Assembly: GCA_949358305.1 (NCBI GenBank)
Contig: OX442316.1
Location: forward strand, 2,232,001 to 2,296,000
DNA length: 64,000 nt
Source of the DNA: Strigamia acuminata
Taxonomy: Eukaryota > Arthropoda > Chilopoda > Geophilomorpha > Linotaeniidae
Reading direction: 5' to 3'
The translations under genes and the position numbers were made by a program. Below the pieces are notes generated by a model, which saw only the letters and a program-made list of their open reading frames with translations, had not been told where the DNA came from and did not search any database. Of the stretch, positions 43,001-56,000 are shown in pieces (within the stretch, counting starts at the first letter, position 1; each line of letters opens with the position of its first letter).

Positions 43001-43144
43001 GTGACGGTTTGGATGAAAATCATTTCTTCGTGGTTGTGCCTGGCGGTTTATTTTTGGTTGTTGTTGTCGGCTTGTTACCAACAGGTTTTTAAAAAAGTGG
43101 TCGCTAATGCTTTTGACAGTCAGTGTGTCGAAGCTCAGGTGTAA
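40062..43144 (+). CDS. SERINC: Serine incorporator (SERINC/TMS family)
   Basis: SERINC proteins are multi-pass membrane proteins linked to serine and phospholipid handling and scrambling. Eleven exons join in phase: 40062-40094, 40159-40326, 40378-40556, 40884-40972, 41180-41273, 41330-41373, 41438-41611, 42316-42411, 42492-42704, 42760-42901 and 42964-43144, about 470 aa (family 450-480). Family signatures: an N-terminal Cys-rich CGCGHQPFRFCCS; STSTRLMFTFLLFVGVMV; YMAVQRLSMAL; IHNGFWLVKF; FSHSWTENW; GGLLQSSILSCYILYLSWSA; YSYTSWHVLLCLAVMYFTMQ; LTNW; and VWMKIISSWLCLAVYFW. About ten hydrophobic segments. It is a divergent member, weak around CTLNQIVVGVNLSLCLLSAF but intact. Intron 3 carries a small MITE. 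Confidence 0.93.
40581..40700. mobile_element. Small MITE in SERINC intron 3
   Basis: Inverted ends TACCGTATTTTATCGATTAA and TCTTAATCGGTAAAATACG flank about 80 bp containing palindromic CCGCGG and AATACGGTA motifs. About 120 bp, non-coding. Confidence 0.65.
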
Positions 43145-43382
43145 CAAAAAATTGTATTATAAAAGTTAATTATAAACTACAAAATTGCGTCTTGTCTAAT
43201 GTTTGGTAGAAAATACTAAACCGCAAAATGAAAAGCCGGGGTGCATGAAACGTATGAACAGAAACACCTAACACCAGTGTTGTACTTTATTTTATCTCTT
43301 GCATACAAGTTTACTACTGTTTAGCTAAAACCTTATCTCACAACATCTGTAGTAGGTGATTATTAGCGTCGGTACGCCATCG

Positions 43383-44652
43383 TCAGAAATAAGAAAATGA
43401 GGTTTGGGTGGGCGGGGATAAAAAGGTCATTGAATAGGACAAGTCCGGTTTAAGCAGCACATTCAAGTTTCTGCTTTTAATATAAGTTTCGATAGCTGGG
43501 ACGTCAATGTTAATACAACGCCAGATGTATAACGTATTCATTGGATTCCACACTCTCAACAATTTGTGGATTGAAGCGAAAGTAATGTTGGGGCAATACG
43601 CAAATGCTAAAATCTTTAGACATTGCAGCGCATTCGATTCAATTAGTTGCGAAAGAAAATCGTCAGAAAGTACTTCCCTTGACACAATGCACAAATTTTC
43701 TAAACTTTTACATTGTACCAATAATGTTTTCATTTGTTGTTCACTCATTTGTAATTCGTTACATTTTAAATATACGGTAGTTGACGAAGGCTTCTCAATG
43801 GAGCATTTGTAATATCATCACTTTCATTCGAAATTGAACAATTAATTAATGCTAATTTCTCTAACATTGGGCAAGCGCGATCTATAAGTCTAATACTGAC
43901 CTGTACAAATCCCATCAGTCGGAGATTCGTCAATCGTGAAGGTAATAAAGACATGAAAATATTCAAATCCAGATGAGTTTCTTCACCGACTGTTCTGCTA
44001 ACTCAATAAATAATTCGTTCCACGTGTCATGTTTAAACACTTTTAAAATGGGCAGGCGGTTGAGAAGGAACAAAAACCCTTCAACCGTAGCACTCGGACT
44101 TGTATATCCAAGAATCAAAAATTCCAGTTTGACACAACGGCTTAGTGAACGGAGCCCGACGTCAGTAAAACCACTACCAGTAGTATGAATTTCGAGTTGT
44201 CTTATCAGCGGACAATTCTCTCCGATTGCCGCAGCAACTTCATCCGAAAAAGAAGGTTTCGGACATCCAAGGAATAAATGTTGAAGTTTTGGCAAATTTT
44301 GAACAAGTTTGACTGCAGACGCAATTGGGCAACCATCGTACATCTTTAATTGCACAAGGTTTTCACAAACCTCGCTTATTTTATCGCAAAGAAGAGTTTT
44401 GCACAGATCAAACATGTCCAAATGGTGGAGTGACACGGTGCCGGAATTAACGAAAACGTCCGAAGGAAAACGTTTTTTTGGGTATCTGCGCTTCGAATAT
44501 TTTTCTTCAAATGGCAGACACAGTCTTTCAAACACGTTGTGAATAACTCTTCGAGGTTGACTTGCCAGTCGGTCTTTCATCTCTTCAAGTCGAGTGACTA
44601 TCACATCCAAGCACAAGTCTTCCAGACTCGGAACCGGTTTCGTGCGTGGCAT
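43383..44652 (-). pseudogene. Second LRR-gene copy, disrupted
   Basis: Paralogue of the gene at 18291-19517, starting MPRTKPVPSLEDLCL at ATG 44652. Repeats CENLVQLKM, LPKLQHLFLGC, CPLIRQLEI, CVKLEFLIL, CPMLEKLALINC, CKSLENLCI and LQCLKILAF are recognisable. A deletion of about 120-130 bp near 43970 breaks the frame. A further small change near 43775 shifts it again, so three frames are needed. Unlike copy 1 it keeps the ancestral C-terminus (FAYCPNITFASIHKLLRVW, then IETYIKSRNLNVLL). Confidence 0.7.
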
Positions 44653-46910
44653 GTCGACTGTGTGGCTCCAGCTGCGAATAATGGAATTCTCCAACAAATT
44701 CTTTATATAGGCAAAACTTACGGCGTGGAAACGACACTTGGACGAGTCTTGGGTAAAACGCACGATGCACGTTATTCGTCACATCTAGATGAATATTCTT
44801 CCTTTTTGTGGCACTCGGGAATAACAACAATCATTCAAATAAAGATTTATTTGACAATTGAAGTCAAAAAATCTCTAAAATCTCTAGAATTTAAATTGGC
44901 TACATGGAAATATAGAAACGTAGTGCCCAGGTGCAGTACTGGCTGTAGTTGCAACAATTTGCGCGAACGTGAGTTAAACCCTAACTTAAATTTTATACAC
45001 ATCTGACGTCTGGATTCAATTTAAAATTCTAAAATTATAAAGTATGAGGACCATTTTGGACCTCGATTTTAGAACACATGTCAATATAGTGCTCAGGTGG
45101 CTTGTTTGGCAATAATTCGCCCGTTCCTGAGTTCTAAATTCTAAATTCTTTGTAACATGAAGGCAATCTTGCACTTACCGAGTCTGGAACACATTTCGTT
45201 AGCTTAAACTTCGGTTTTGCTATGGAAAGCTCATTCGATCCTCCAAATTGATTGCGCGGAAATGGTTAGTCGTCCAACAGGCAGTTTGCAACCGAGCTCA
45301 CTCTCTTCTCATTCCAATCCAGTTGAAACCGATGCTCAACTCCTTAATCAAGCACATCGGAAAGCAACTATGGGATTTCTTGCAATTCCTCGAATTCCGC
45401 GAGTTCAGCGCTCTCAACTTCCTCGACCTATGATGAGAATCTGCTGCAAACAAAAGCGAAAATACGACGTCCGAAAATCGACAAAATCGACGTCTGGCAA
45501 ATCAGAAGTGAATAAAAAGAGGCGGAAATGTCCACAAATGGTGCCAAGTGCCAAGAACGTGGCGCCAAAGAAATCGAAAGGCAAATCCGTTGTTAAAGCC
45601 AGGGGAAAAGAGAAATCTAAAAGTGCAAAAGCCAAACAGATAAAATCAAGATGGCCGAAACGTTGTGAAAGCGGTGAAAGCTCGCAGAGGGCGAGAAGAA
45701 GAAGCGATTTCTGTTTCGAAACCTTTTGCCACGTTTGCCTAAGTTATACCAAAATTTGTGGTTTTGTTTTTAAAAAAAAATAATATTAAATGAAATTCTG
45801 ATGATTTTATTTTTGGTCACAGCAACCAAGCGGCGTGGAAGCAGAACATGATGCATCTCCATCTCTGCCAAGGTCAACTAATGTTTGTTTTATTGTCCAC
45901 CAGATGGCGACACGGAATTTCGTCTGCCTGGGAGAAAAAAATTTATAGAAAATCCGATAGTTAAAAGAAAAAAATGTTTTTGTATTTTTATTTTTATTTT
46001 TATTGTCGAATTACACGATTTTTTTTATTGTTTTTAATTATAAAAATGGTCAGTAGAATTATTCGGATGTATAATGGTGGATTAATCGTTAAATCTGTTT
46101 AAAAAAACGCCGTTACTCGTGAATTATATCCACCAAATTATAAGATTTTAATAAAAATACAAGTCTAGATGTTCGTTTTGCTTCTGGGGATTGTCAGTTG
46201 CAAAATTGCCACAACATTACACCGTAATTGTTATTTAATGTCTATTTTCAAACGGTTCGTTTTTCACGCCACCTTTTCCCAAAACCCGACCGAACAAAAT
46301 CCATTTATTCGGTCGTTTAACGTCGTTTTCCATCAAAATAACTAACGAAATTTGTTCAATTCGATTAAATAAACGTATGAAATATAATATAATCATTTTA
46401 AATCCATTTATACGGTAAAATTCCATAGCCGAATGGTTTTTTATGCTTCTAAAATCCGCCACCGGTCGTCGCCATTTCATCACACAAGATACGGGAGCGA
46501 GATGTTTGGTTGCATTTTTGCTCGCAAACAAGGTGGTTTGACCAGATTTCGCCTTATAAGTAAGTTCCACGCTTAAAATATAGAAAACACAAACATTTCA
46601 GCGCATTATTTTTACATTAACACCTTGCTGGCAACGAACCATGTGCTATTTGAGCTCCCAGCAGTCATTTTTCACCGTAACATCTCGCAATCTTGATTAC
46701 AAATCAATAGAGAAATTCCCACCGCTTTTCCACGCTCTTCATTCCATTTAAAAAATAAACAACTTATCATTCTTTTTACAGATTTATGAAAAGCAATATC
46801 AAAAATCCACCTTTTCACAGCCACAATGAGCAGATGAGAGGTTTGTTAAATAAAAAAACTCGCTTTTAAAATCAATTTTTACTTACAAAATCTAAATTTG
46901 CAGGTCGGAC
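44653..46910 (+). other. Spacer with copy C of the remnant and a Lys-rich open frame
   Basis: 45040-45440 is copy C of the segment also at 19735 and 38310 (inverted). Here LLIPIQLKPMLNSLIKHI runs uninterrupted into GKQLWDFLQFLEF, because 5 bp present in A and B are absent. From about 45435 a frame of about 115 codons (KRKYDVRKSTKSTSGKSEV on, extremely Lys/Arg/Ser-rich) continues to 45783. It has no obvious start and may be an exon or chance. 45784-46900 shows no gene apart from the likely 5' exon or intron of the zinc-finger gene; an acceptor TTTGCAG precedes its ATG. Confidence 0.4.
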
Positions 46911-48329
46911 ATGGATCCGGGGTTTAACATGGCGCTACAAGGAACGATCGACGCCGACCAATCCGCCGCAATCTACCACGCCAGCGACTCAAACATGAAT
47001 GTCAACCAGCACCAGTGGCCGTGCCCCATTTGTTCGATGACATTTCTTACGGTTTTCCACCTGAGGGAACACATGAGGAGCCACCAGAGCCACAACGAGT
47101 CGCAAGCGTCGGAGTTGGCGGGCCGGAAACACGATTGTCCCGACTGCAGCAAAGCGCACGCCGCGCCGGCCGAACTCGAAGCGCACTTGCTCGAGCACTC
47201 GACTCAAGCTCACTTCGGTAAAATGTGCGGGAAATCGTTCTGGTCGGCGGAATCCGCGGACGTGTGTCCGCACTTGAAGCTGGACGCGAACGGCGCGCCG
47301 ACTTCGTACAAGTCGGCCAAAAGCCAGACGTGCAACGTTTGCAACAAGACGTTTCGCAACGCGAGTTACTTCCAACTGCACATGCGCATGCACGCGGGCG
47401 ACAGCACGTATTCGTGCGACATGTGCGACAAAACGTTCAGTTGCTCGTGGAACCTCAAAACCCACCTGGCGGTCCACAAGGACGACAAACCGTTCGCGTG
47501 CGCGCTCTGCGGCGTCGGGTTCAAACTCAAAGCCAACATGCAGCGGCACGAACGGTCGCACGTGCTGTCGAAACTGCCGGAAAATGCCCCCGCGCCGGGC
47601 GACGTGTTCGCCGAAAAGAAGAACTACGCGTGCTCGACGTGCGGGATGCGCTTCAACGTCAAAGCCAACGTGATGCGCCACGAACGGCTGCACGCGAACC
47701 AATCCGAAAAGCCGAAAAGCGCCGAAATGCGGACGGACTTGTCGAAAGCCGACGTGGAACCGGTTTACAAGTGTCTGTCGGCGGTGGTTGCCGACAGACA
47801 CGCGTGCAAAGTGTGCGGAAAGACGTACAAACAGCGGTGCCATTTGCTGTCGCATTTGCTGTCGCATTCGGACGCCCGGCCGTACGTGTGCGAGATGTGC
47901 GGCAAGTCGTTCAGCCTGGCGTGGAACCTGAAGACGCATCTGGCGGTGCACAATCAGGAGAAGCCGTATTCGTGCGCGGTGTGCGGCAGCAATTTTAAGC
48001 TGAAGACGGCGCTGCAGAGGCATGAGCGCTCGCACGTGTCGGCCAAGATGCAGGCGAGGCAGGGCGAGGCGGGGTTCAAGGAGTTGCAGTGTCCGGGTTG
48101 CGAGAAGAAATATTTGACGTTCAGCGAATTGAGGTCGCATATGGAAGTTCACAGCGATCCCGAGTGTTTTTTGTGCAATCGATGCGGCGTGGATTTCGCG
48201 TGTTTGGACGATTTGCGGCGGCATTTGGACGCGTGTAAGTGCGTCGGGAAAGGGTTCGGATGCGGGGTTTGCAATAGGAAGTTTTCCTCGGCTTTGGAGT
48301 TGCAGATTCATAGACAGATGCACAGCTGA
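46911..48329 (+). CDS. C2H2 zinc-finger protein, about 12 fingers
   Basis: 472 codons in one exon, ATG at 46911 just after a splice acceptor. Eleven classical fingers are readable (for example CPICSMTFLTVFHLREHMRSH without the last link; CDMCDKTFSCSWNLKTH; CALCGVGFKLKANMQRH; CKVCGKTYKQRCHLLSH; CEMCGKSFSLAWNLKTH; CAVCGSNFKLKTALQRH; CGVCNRKFSSALELQIH). One is CCHC (CNRCGVDFACLDDLRRHLDAC), and one degenerate relic lies at residues about 103-123. Fingers 3-5 and 7-9 are a duplicated three-finger block. There is no KRAB, ZAD or BTB domain. Presumably a nuclear DNA-binding regulator. It is much more GC-rich than its surroundings, which also opens a long antisense frame. The target is unknown. Confidence 0.88.
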   Translation: MDPGFNMALQGTIDADQSAAIYHASDSNMNVNQHQWPCPICSMTFLTVFHLREHMRSHQSHNESQASELAGRKHDCPDCSKAHAAPAELEAHLLEHSTQAHFGKMCGKSFWSAESADVCPHLKLDANGAPTSYKSAKSQTCNVCNKTFRNASYFQLHMRMHAGDSTYSCDMCDKTFSCSWNLKTHLAVHKDDKPFACALCGVGFKLKANMQRHERSHVLSKLPENAPAPGDVFAEKKNYACSTCGMRFNVKANVMRHERLHANQSEKPKSAEMRTDLSKADVEPVYKCLSAVVADRHACKVCGKTYKQRCHLLSHLLSHSDARPYVCEMCGKSFSLAWNLKTHLAVHNQEKPYSCAVCGSNFKLKTALQRHERSHVSAKMQARQGEAGFKELQCPGCEKKYLTFSELRSHMEVHSDPECFLCNRCGVDFACLDDLRRHLDACKCVGKGFGCGVCNRKFSSALELQIHRQMHS

Positions 48330-50072
48330 AGGTCTAAACTGACTGCAGTGTACGGGCGAAGTCTATACATCGATGTATATTCATGTGTTTCGCCGTAATT
48401 TATTTTTTAAGTGAAATCGGCGCGAAGTTGCAACCAGGGGGTACGACAATCAGAATCTTCGTGACATAGATTTGAATCTTTGATGGGATTCGGATGGGAT
48501 TCGGGAAGATTTAGATGATTATTTTAATAAAAAAGTGGAAAATATTTTAACTTTTGTCCAGTTTTCAACAAAAAATTAAATTTTTTTATAAAATGTAAAG
48601 ATTCGGGGATTTGGAACGGGATTCGAAAGCCCATGTCAGAGATTCGGTTGAATGTCGTACCCCTGGGCCACAACTGTTATACAGAAAGGTGTGACCTTGT
48701 TATAATGAAATCGGGCCGTGATATACTTGTATAAGGTCAGTGTTGCAGGGGCATATTATACTCCATGGGGCCCCGTAATCTTCGGGGTCTTCAAATTGCA
48801 GAAAAGTTCATCGTCTTTCAGGTATGACATTTGCTAAAAATTATTTTATGTTTGTTTGAATTTTGTGCAAAGTTATGTTAGGGGCCCCAGGAGTGGATTT
48901 ATTGGTTCTAGCAGGAAAAAGGCCCCACGTAGCCACCTGAATTAAAAAGAGAATATTTTTTTTTTGTGAAATCTATTGATAATTTTTTGAAATTTCTCAA
49001 TTAGGGTTTTAAAAAATCGAGCTCAGAAGCGCCCCATTAGTCTCGGGGGCCCCAGATTGCTGAAACATAAAAATGAATTTTACCAACCATGTTTAAAATT
49101 TAAAAAAAAATGTAATTTATGTTGAAATTTTATGCAATATTATGTTTTGGACCGCAGGAGTGGATTTATTGGTTCTAGCTGGAGAAGGGCTCCCATGTGG
49201 CTTTAAGGGCACCAGAATTCAAAATAAAACATTTTTGTTTCTATGAAAAATATTTAACAATTTCGGAAATATTTTCAATTAGGGCCTAAAAAAATGGAGC
49301 TCAAATGGGCCCCATAATTTTAGGGGCCCCCGAATTGCAGAAAAATAAAATAAATAGATGTCACCATCCAATTTGGGAAATTTCAAAAAAATTATTTAAT
49401 TTGTATTGAAATTTTGTGTGAAATTATGTTTGGGGCCCCAAAATTTAAGAATTTTTTTAAAAGACAACTTTTGTATCAATAAATGTCAAAAATTGCTAAT
49501 ATCGTTTAAAAATGATAATGTAAAGAGAAAAAAAAATAGAAATTTGAAATTTGTGTGTGAAAATGAGATTTTGTGATGTCATTATTCGGATCCAAAACCC
49601 GGGATCATGCCACCAACACTTGGAGAGAGAAACGATCATCTTGGCCTCCAAGTGGGGCCCACAAGCTAAAAGTAAAGCGTCAGACTCTAAACTTGGACTC
49701 AAGTTATACACAACTGTGAGTGAGGAAAAACTACTCACGTGAATATGCTGAAAAAGCGACCATTCCGCCTATCCGTGTCCTAAAAAAAACATGAATCGTC
49801 AACATGACGACCGACTCGCACTCGAGCAGACGATGATGGCAGTTCACGGTTGAATGTTCAACTTGTTTTCCGTGTGGATTTAAGGAAACAATCGAGCGCA
49901 GAGTCCTACAATAGGAAAGAAAACACTAAGAATTAACAATTGGTGATGTTCAACAGTCAAAACACAGGTGATTGTTACATTTATTAACAATAATGGTTTT
50001 TTTTTTATTTTTTAAAATATTTTAAATGATTAATTTTATTTTTTTTGTTAGATAACTGAGAAATAAGACAAG
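48330..50072. repeat. Spacer with tandem repeat of about 275 bp
   Basis: Between 48760 and 49450 about two and a half copies of a 265-286 bp unit are visible. Each has GGGGCCCC-type boxes, GGAGTGGATTTATTGGTTC and TTATGTT. Anchors: TTATGTT at about 48873, 49139 and 49424. Copies are roughly 75-80% similar by eye. Nothing coding is supportable in the rest. Confidence 0.65.
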
Positions 50073-53000
50073 ATGGTGGTGTCTAACAATATAACTGGAG
50101 ATTTGGACTGTTCTGGGCTGCAGCTGAATAACCGGCGACAGAAACTTCGACAACGGTTCGACATTTTACGCAAATTGGGACAGGGGACTTATGGGAAAGT
50201 GCAGTTGGCTCTTAACAAAGAGACAGGTGAAGAAGTAAGTATATTTGGGTGTATTAATAGATTCAAATTTTGAGTATTAATAAACAGTAGTGTTGAGTTT
50301 TAGTGCCGCTGCGTGTTGGCGAAAAAGCGAACGGTCGACAGAAAGCGAGTCTAATTTTAGATGGGCATGAGACAAACAAGTCAAGTCTCTTTAATTTAAT
50401 GTGAACAGCTGATAAGAGTAGATTTGAAACAACTTGATAAGAAAAAGAAAAAATTTATTTTTTAAATTTTTTTTTTATTATGAGGAAAATAAGGAAAATT
50501 AATGCTTGTGACCTTGATAGTCTAATTGTGCTCCAAACTCATTCACTTCTATTGTTTTTAGAATAGTAGTTGTGAAATATCAATATGATGTTTCGAGTTC
50601 TCCGATTTCGAAATGAAAAATTAATTTTTTCGATTAATCGGAAGTTCATCCGAAAAAAATTCTGAACGCATAGTTTCACTGTTAGAATAATTAAATTATA
50701 ATTATTCAAACTTTTTTTTAAAAATATTTTTAAACTGATTAATATTTTTTAGTCAAAATGGCTTCTTGCCAAATTTCACTTCCTTTTTCATTTATTTTTC
50801 TAGGGAGTGTTTAATTACACACAGGTTTATAATTAAAATTAAAATTGTCCTTTAAAAAAATGTTTTTATCCCAAAAAAACCTTGAAATTTGTCTCCATAA
50901 GAAAAACCTTGAGGAAAGTCTTATATGGAATGGCAGGAACTAAAGCTTAGTATCTATTTATTTACTTTTTTTTTTTGGGTTTAGAAAATGTCAATTGCTT
51001 TCACATTCACTTATATAAATAGTTAAATAGTAAATTCAATTTGGTTTAAAGTAAACTTGTTTCCTTCCATGTTATTTGGCTAAAGAGAGCGAGAATTGCA
51101 ACGGGGAGATATTTGTCTATTTTTGTTGTGCCAAGTTTGCAGCCCCAATTTAGTTTGTCAGTTCCTCCACCAGACATATCAATGCTCCTATTACTTAAAA
51201 AAAATGTCTCAGCCCCATTAGAAAATGATAAGAAATTATTTTTAAAAATAAATTATTCCTGACTATTATATCACATAATTGTCATAATTAAATAGAATTG
51301 CCAATGGTGGATGTTATTGTTCATTGATTGATGAATAAACTAGAGAAAACATCAACAATGTAATAAAAATTTACTCATAGGAAGCATAGATCACTCTTTA
51401 TTTGACAAATTCTTCTTTAAGGAGAGATTATGCCAACAGAGTTCTAAATATACCAAAGCAGTCATGAGTGCTGGATGAGTAGGAAGGGCTGGTTGGTAAC
51501 TGGATGCCTTCCAGTCTATTGTTTCAAGCTTCAAGGTGTTTTTTTAGTCATTCAAGGAGGGAAAAAGAAGAATTCTACATGTAATTTGACATTAAAAGGT
51601 GGGGCCTTGCTTGGGTCCTCATTTCCCTTAATTGTCCAACGTAAAACTAGTTATCGTGTTACCCGGCTTTAAGCGGCATGCCGATATACATGAAGTTACC
51701 AACTTTTGGAAATCTCAGTTTTGAAGCTTATATACCACCGGTATAAAAGCTGCTTTTTAGTTTTTTTAATTAAAAACATCCGAATGAATTATGTTGGAAT
51801 TTGGGCCAGAAATTTAAGTTTTCTAGAAATTTTGAAGGTTTTTATTAAAATTTGTGTAAATTTATAGAAGATTAGGTCATTTATGTATATTTGGACATCT
51901 AAAAATGCTTTTTAATCTTGTTTTTCTCATTTCTCATTTTAAAAAATTCATACTCATCTGTGACGACGTGCCTTTAACAGCGGAGTTTACCGGTAATATG
52001 ATCAAAACCATGCCGCTTTTAATGTATGTTTTATTACATAACAGCATTTGTATGTAACCGGTCAGGTAGGGAAAAATTCCGGCCGTTCTAGTGTTATGTT
52101 AAGTGACCACAATTTCCTGGGTCAATTTTGGACAATTTGTAAAGAAGTTCTAGACACCTAAATATATTGATTTATTGGCAGGTGGCTATCAAGACAATAA
52201 AGAAGGCAAAAATTGAAACGGAGCAGGATTTAATTCGAATTCAGCGAGAAATTCAGATTATGTCGTCGATCCAGCATCCCTACATCATTCACATTTACGA
52301 AGGTGCTTTAATTTCTGACCTTTGTCGCGCTTACTCTCAAACACATGGTTCTGTTGCAGTGTTTGAGAACAAGGAGAAAATTGTGCTGGTGATGGAATAT
52401 GCGTGCGGCGGGGAAATGTACGACTTCCTTAACTTCAAAAAAACATTAAGCGAATCCGAGGCTCGAAGGATTTTTCGACAAATCTCTTCTGCGGTTTATT
52501 ATTGTCATAAGGTAGTTTGGCCAGCTGACATTGGGTGTTTTTGTATTCATCGTTATTTTGTCATTTCAGAATAAAATTTGTCATCGGGATTTGAAGCTGG
52601 AAAATATTCTTTTGGACGAAAAAGGAAACGCAAAAGTAAAAATTCGAAAAACAGTAATGTCGCAAATACAGTTGTCCCTCGACTTATGCAGGCAGAATGC
52701 AGGGCTGAACTAGCCCAGGAGGATATTGTTACGCGTACGAACCGTTCCGCTTATCGGCCGATCCTTTTCGCTCATATTCGAGTAATTAGTTGTTAAATTT
52801 CGACGACGTGGAACGGTCCGTACGTGTAACAATATCCAGGGCCAAGGGTTGAATCAACTTAATTTTACAAGACAAAATTAAATAAACAAAAGGTAAATTA
52901 TAACTAAACATAATTTAACTTCGCACACCAAGGGATTTCTGTATGCGGGCACTGTTTGCTGGTCGTCGTATTCAGTTAACAACAGTGTTCAATGTTTAAT

Positions 53001-56000
53001 TTTATTTCCAGATCGCAGATTTTGGATTATCAAACAACTTTAATGAAAGCAAATTATTGAACACCTTTTGTGGCAGTCCTTTATATGCATCACCAGAGAT
53101 AGTCAAGGGCAACCCATACTATGGTCCAGAGGTATTTCAATGAAAAAGATGGATCAGTGTGTCAATAATTGTAAAATGAATTGTTTAGGTTGATTGCTGG
53201 AGTCTGGGTGTTTTGTTATACACTCTGGTTTATGGAGCGATGCCTTTCGATGGTAGTAATTTCCGAAGATTAGTCAAACAAATTTCTGAAGGGGACTATT
53301 ATGAGCCTAAGAAACCTTCAGGTTTGTTGACAGATCAGAATTTTGTGACAAATATTTAGTTCTGTTTCATTTAATTAGAAGCTTCTATGCTTATTCGCCG
53401 CCTTCTTACTGTGTCGCCGTCAAAGAGAGCAACGATAGAAGACGTGTGCGAAGATTGGTGGGTGAACTTGAGTTACGATGATTCTCTTCTCGCCGTTGCC
53501 GAAGAACTAGGCAAGGTGCCACTAATGACGTTTGACTACGTTCATCAGTCGAAATCAAGCGATACGGCTAACGAAGAATCGACAAAGAAGAAGAAGAAGA
53601 GTCGTAAAGCGGAGGAAAACAGTTCGCTTAATTCCACATCGGAGAGTAATTTGAGCATTCAAAATGAGCAAAACACGGTTAATGTACAAACTGAACAGTC
53701 ATCGACAACAGAAACTGAACAGTCATCGACAATAGAAACTGAACAGTCATCGACAACGGAGACTGAAAATGAAGATATTGCTAACCAAAAACTAACCAAT
53801 TGCAACGATGAAAACCTCATTTCTTCTTTATCGGAGGTCAAAGAAAATGAAAATACTGAAAATACTGAAAATAATGAGAGTCTCGATACGAAACAACCAG
53901 AAATTGTCCAAAAAGAAGAAAAACCTGTGATCGAGGAAAATCAGGCGAAAAATATTTCACAAGATGAGAAGACGGAACTCAATGTACCCTGTGATGATCA
54001 TACTAGTCATTTAGAATCCAATGTGGAAAGTATTGCTGCAGAAAATATCGTTGCCCAAAATAACGAAGTGGGTTCCGAAGTTTTGGCGGAGAAAATAAAT
54101 ATTGAACCCACGGTGACTGCCAAACAAAAGCCATCAAGCGAAAGTTGCGATGAAACAAATGTCGAGATTAAGCCAAAGCTGAAGCAAAGGTCTGCTTCTT
54201 TAAAAACAACCTCCTTGAGCACCGGCATCAAAGAGAAGAAATCTTTTGTATTTCCTGGTCTGCGAGTCAGCGAAGCAAAACTGGCTTTTGAAAACAAACA
54301 AGCCGACAAGAAAGTCAAAACAACTGTGCCTGGTTTGAAGGTTTCAACGGCTAAAAAGGTACTTGAAACGGCAAATGATGTTTCATGCACGGCGTCTCGA
54401 CGTGCATCCATGCCTGCCAAGTTGAAAATTATTGAACCAGATAACAAACCAGTCATAAAAGCATCTAAACAATCACCATCAAGAAGCGATGGAGCAGAAA
54501 TAAAACAAAAAGAAGCTGCAAAGCCTCAGAAGAAAACTGCTGGTTTTCTACCTACGCTTGATGTCACCGTTGCTGTGAAACCTCGAAAAGATCTCGGAAA
54601 GCCGCCGCCATTTCCTCGTGTCGATGCATCAACGAGTGGAACGTCTAGTGGAGAAAATACTCCAGATATTGTAATTGCAAATCTTCCATTCAGAAGATCA
54701 TCATGTCCGAAATCTAATTCATCAACTGCAAGTTGTACTTCCGAAAGAAGTCAAAACACGGAACCCAGGCAGCGGTCTTTGAGCAATGCTTCCGATGTTG
54801 TTCTAAGTCTAACGTCCGGTGATAGCAGTTTGAAAAGCTCATCATCTACCCTGACTGGAAATGAAAGTAGTGAGGCATTGGCAGGATCTGCATCACACAC
54901 AGATGCAAATAGAGTGGAGAATTCTGAAGCAACGGCAGCAGTAGATGATCTAAATACGAGACAAGAAGATGCAAAGAGTTCAAGCAATGTCGATGTTCCG
55001 GATAAAGTAACCAAAAGATCAAGTATGGAGATTCAGTTAAGTTCCAACACTTCACAACCAGAAGTTAAATCGGCAATGGCGGAACCACAGTTCATCCTGA
55101 GAAAACCTCCCGGAGGTGGAAAGTTTACTCTATTGGGAGTAACGTCAGAAGTTTCTTTTGATGTAGCAGCTGCTCCAGAAGTGGAAATACCGACGGTTGA
55201 AGTTAAAGCGAAACCACATAAAATCAGCAGGAATCTATTCATGTCGGTAACACTTCCACCGCCGCCGCCACCAAGTGATTGTGGATCGGATAACGATGAA
55301 GCGGCAACTGAATCGAACAAACCCACAATTGAAAGTGCTGTTATTCAACAGAAAGCACACAACACCATAACCAAACAGCAAAAATCAGCTAATCATATGG
55401 GCTCACCAAAGCGAAACATTTCTACCCAAAATCACAGCGATCGGTATCTCCGCGACTTGAGTAAAAACCCTGAAACTCTTCTTAGCGGTCGCCAAGGTTA
55501 CAATGTCTACAGATCAAAGTTTCGTGGGTTGCAAAAGGCTGGTTTGAGCGAACAGAATCGTTGGTCTCGAGATGTTTCCCTCGAAAGAAGTGAAAGTTTT
55601 AGTTCTACCGGATCCATCGATGATATGGAAGAGGTGTATGACTGTTTTGCACCTGGTGGTTCGCAAGGCTCTATTGATGAATTGCCTTTGCTATCGAGAC
55701 AACACTCGTATTCAAAAAAACTTCCCAATTCAGATCTTAAAATGGATACGTCCATAAGATACGAGGACACTTCATCACCAATGTCATCTGGTTTTGGGTC
55801 TTCGAGATCGACAAGACCACAAATTTATGACCGCAGTTGCTCAAACTCACGCAGTTCTTGGAGTTCGGTGCATTTCAAGAACTCGGCTTCCTCAAACTCT
55901 GTCAAAGATTATGGGTCTGATGCAGAATCTTTGGTCAGTGATTCATCAAGCAGAAATCAATGGAGTGGTCGAAATTCTAGTCAAGATGCGAAAGATAGCA

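Noticed and set aside
46235-46570. 111-codon minus-strand frame upstream of the zinc-finger gene
   Set aside because: No ATG at the frame start, no recognisable domain, AT-rich composition.
46989-48323. 444-codon antisense frame across the zinc-finger gene
   Set aside because: It is a shadow produced by GC-rich codon usage. It is rich in Arg/His/Val with no domain, while the sense frame has regular C2H2 spacing.
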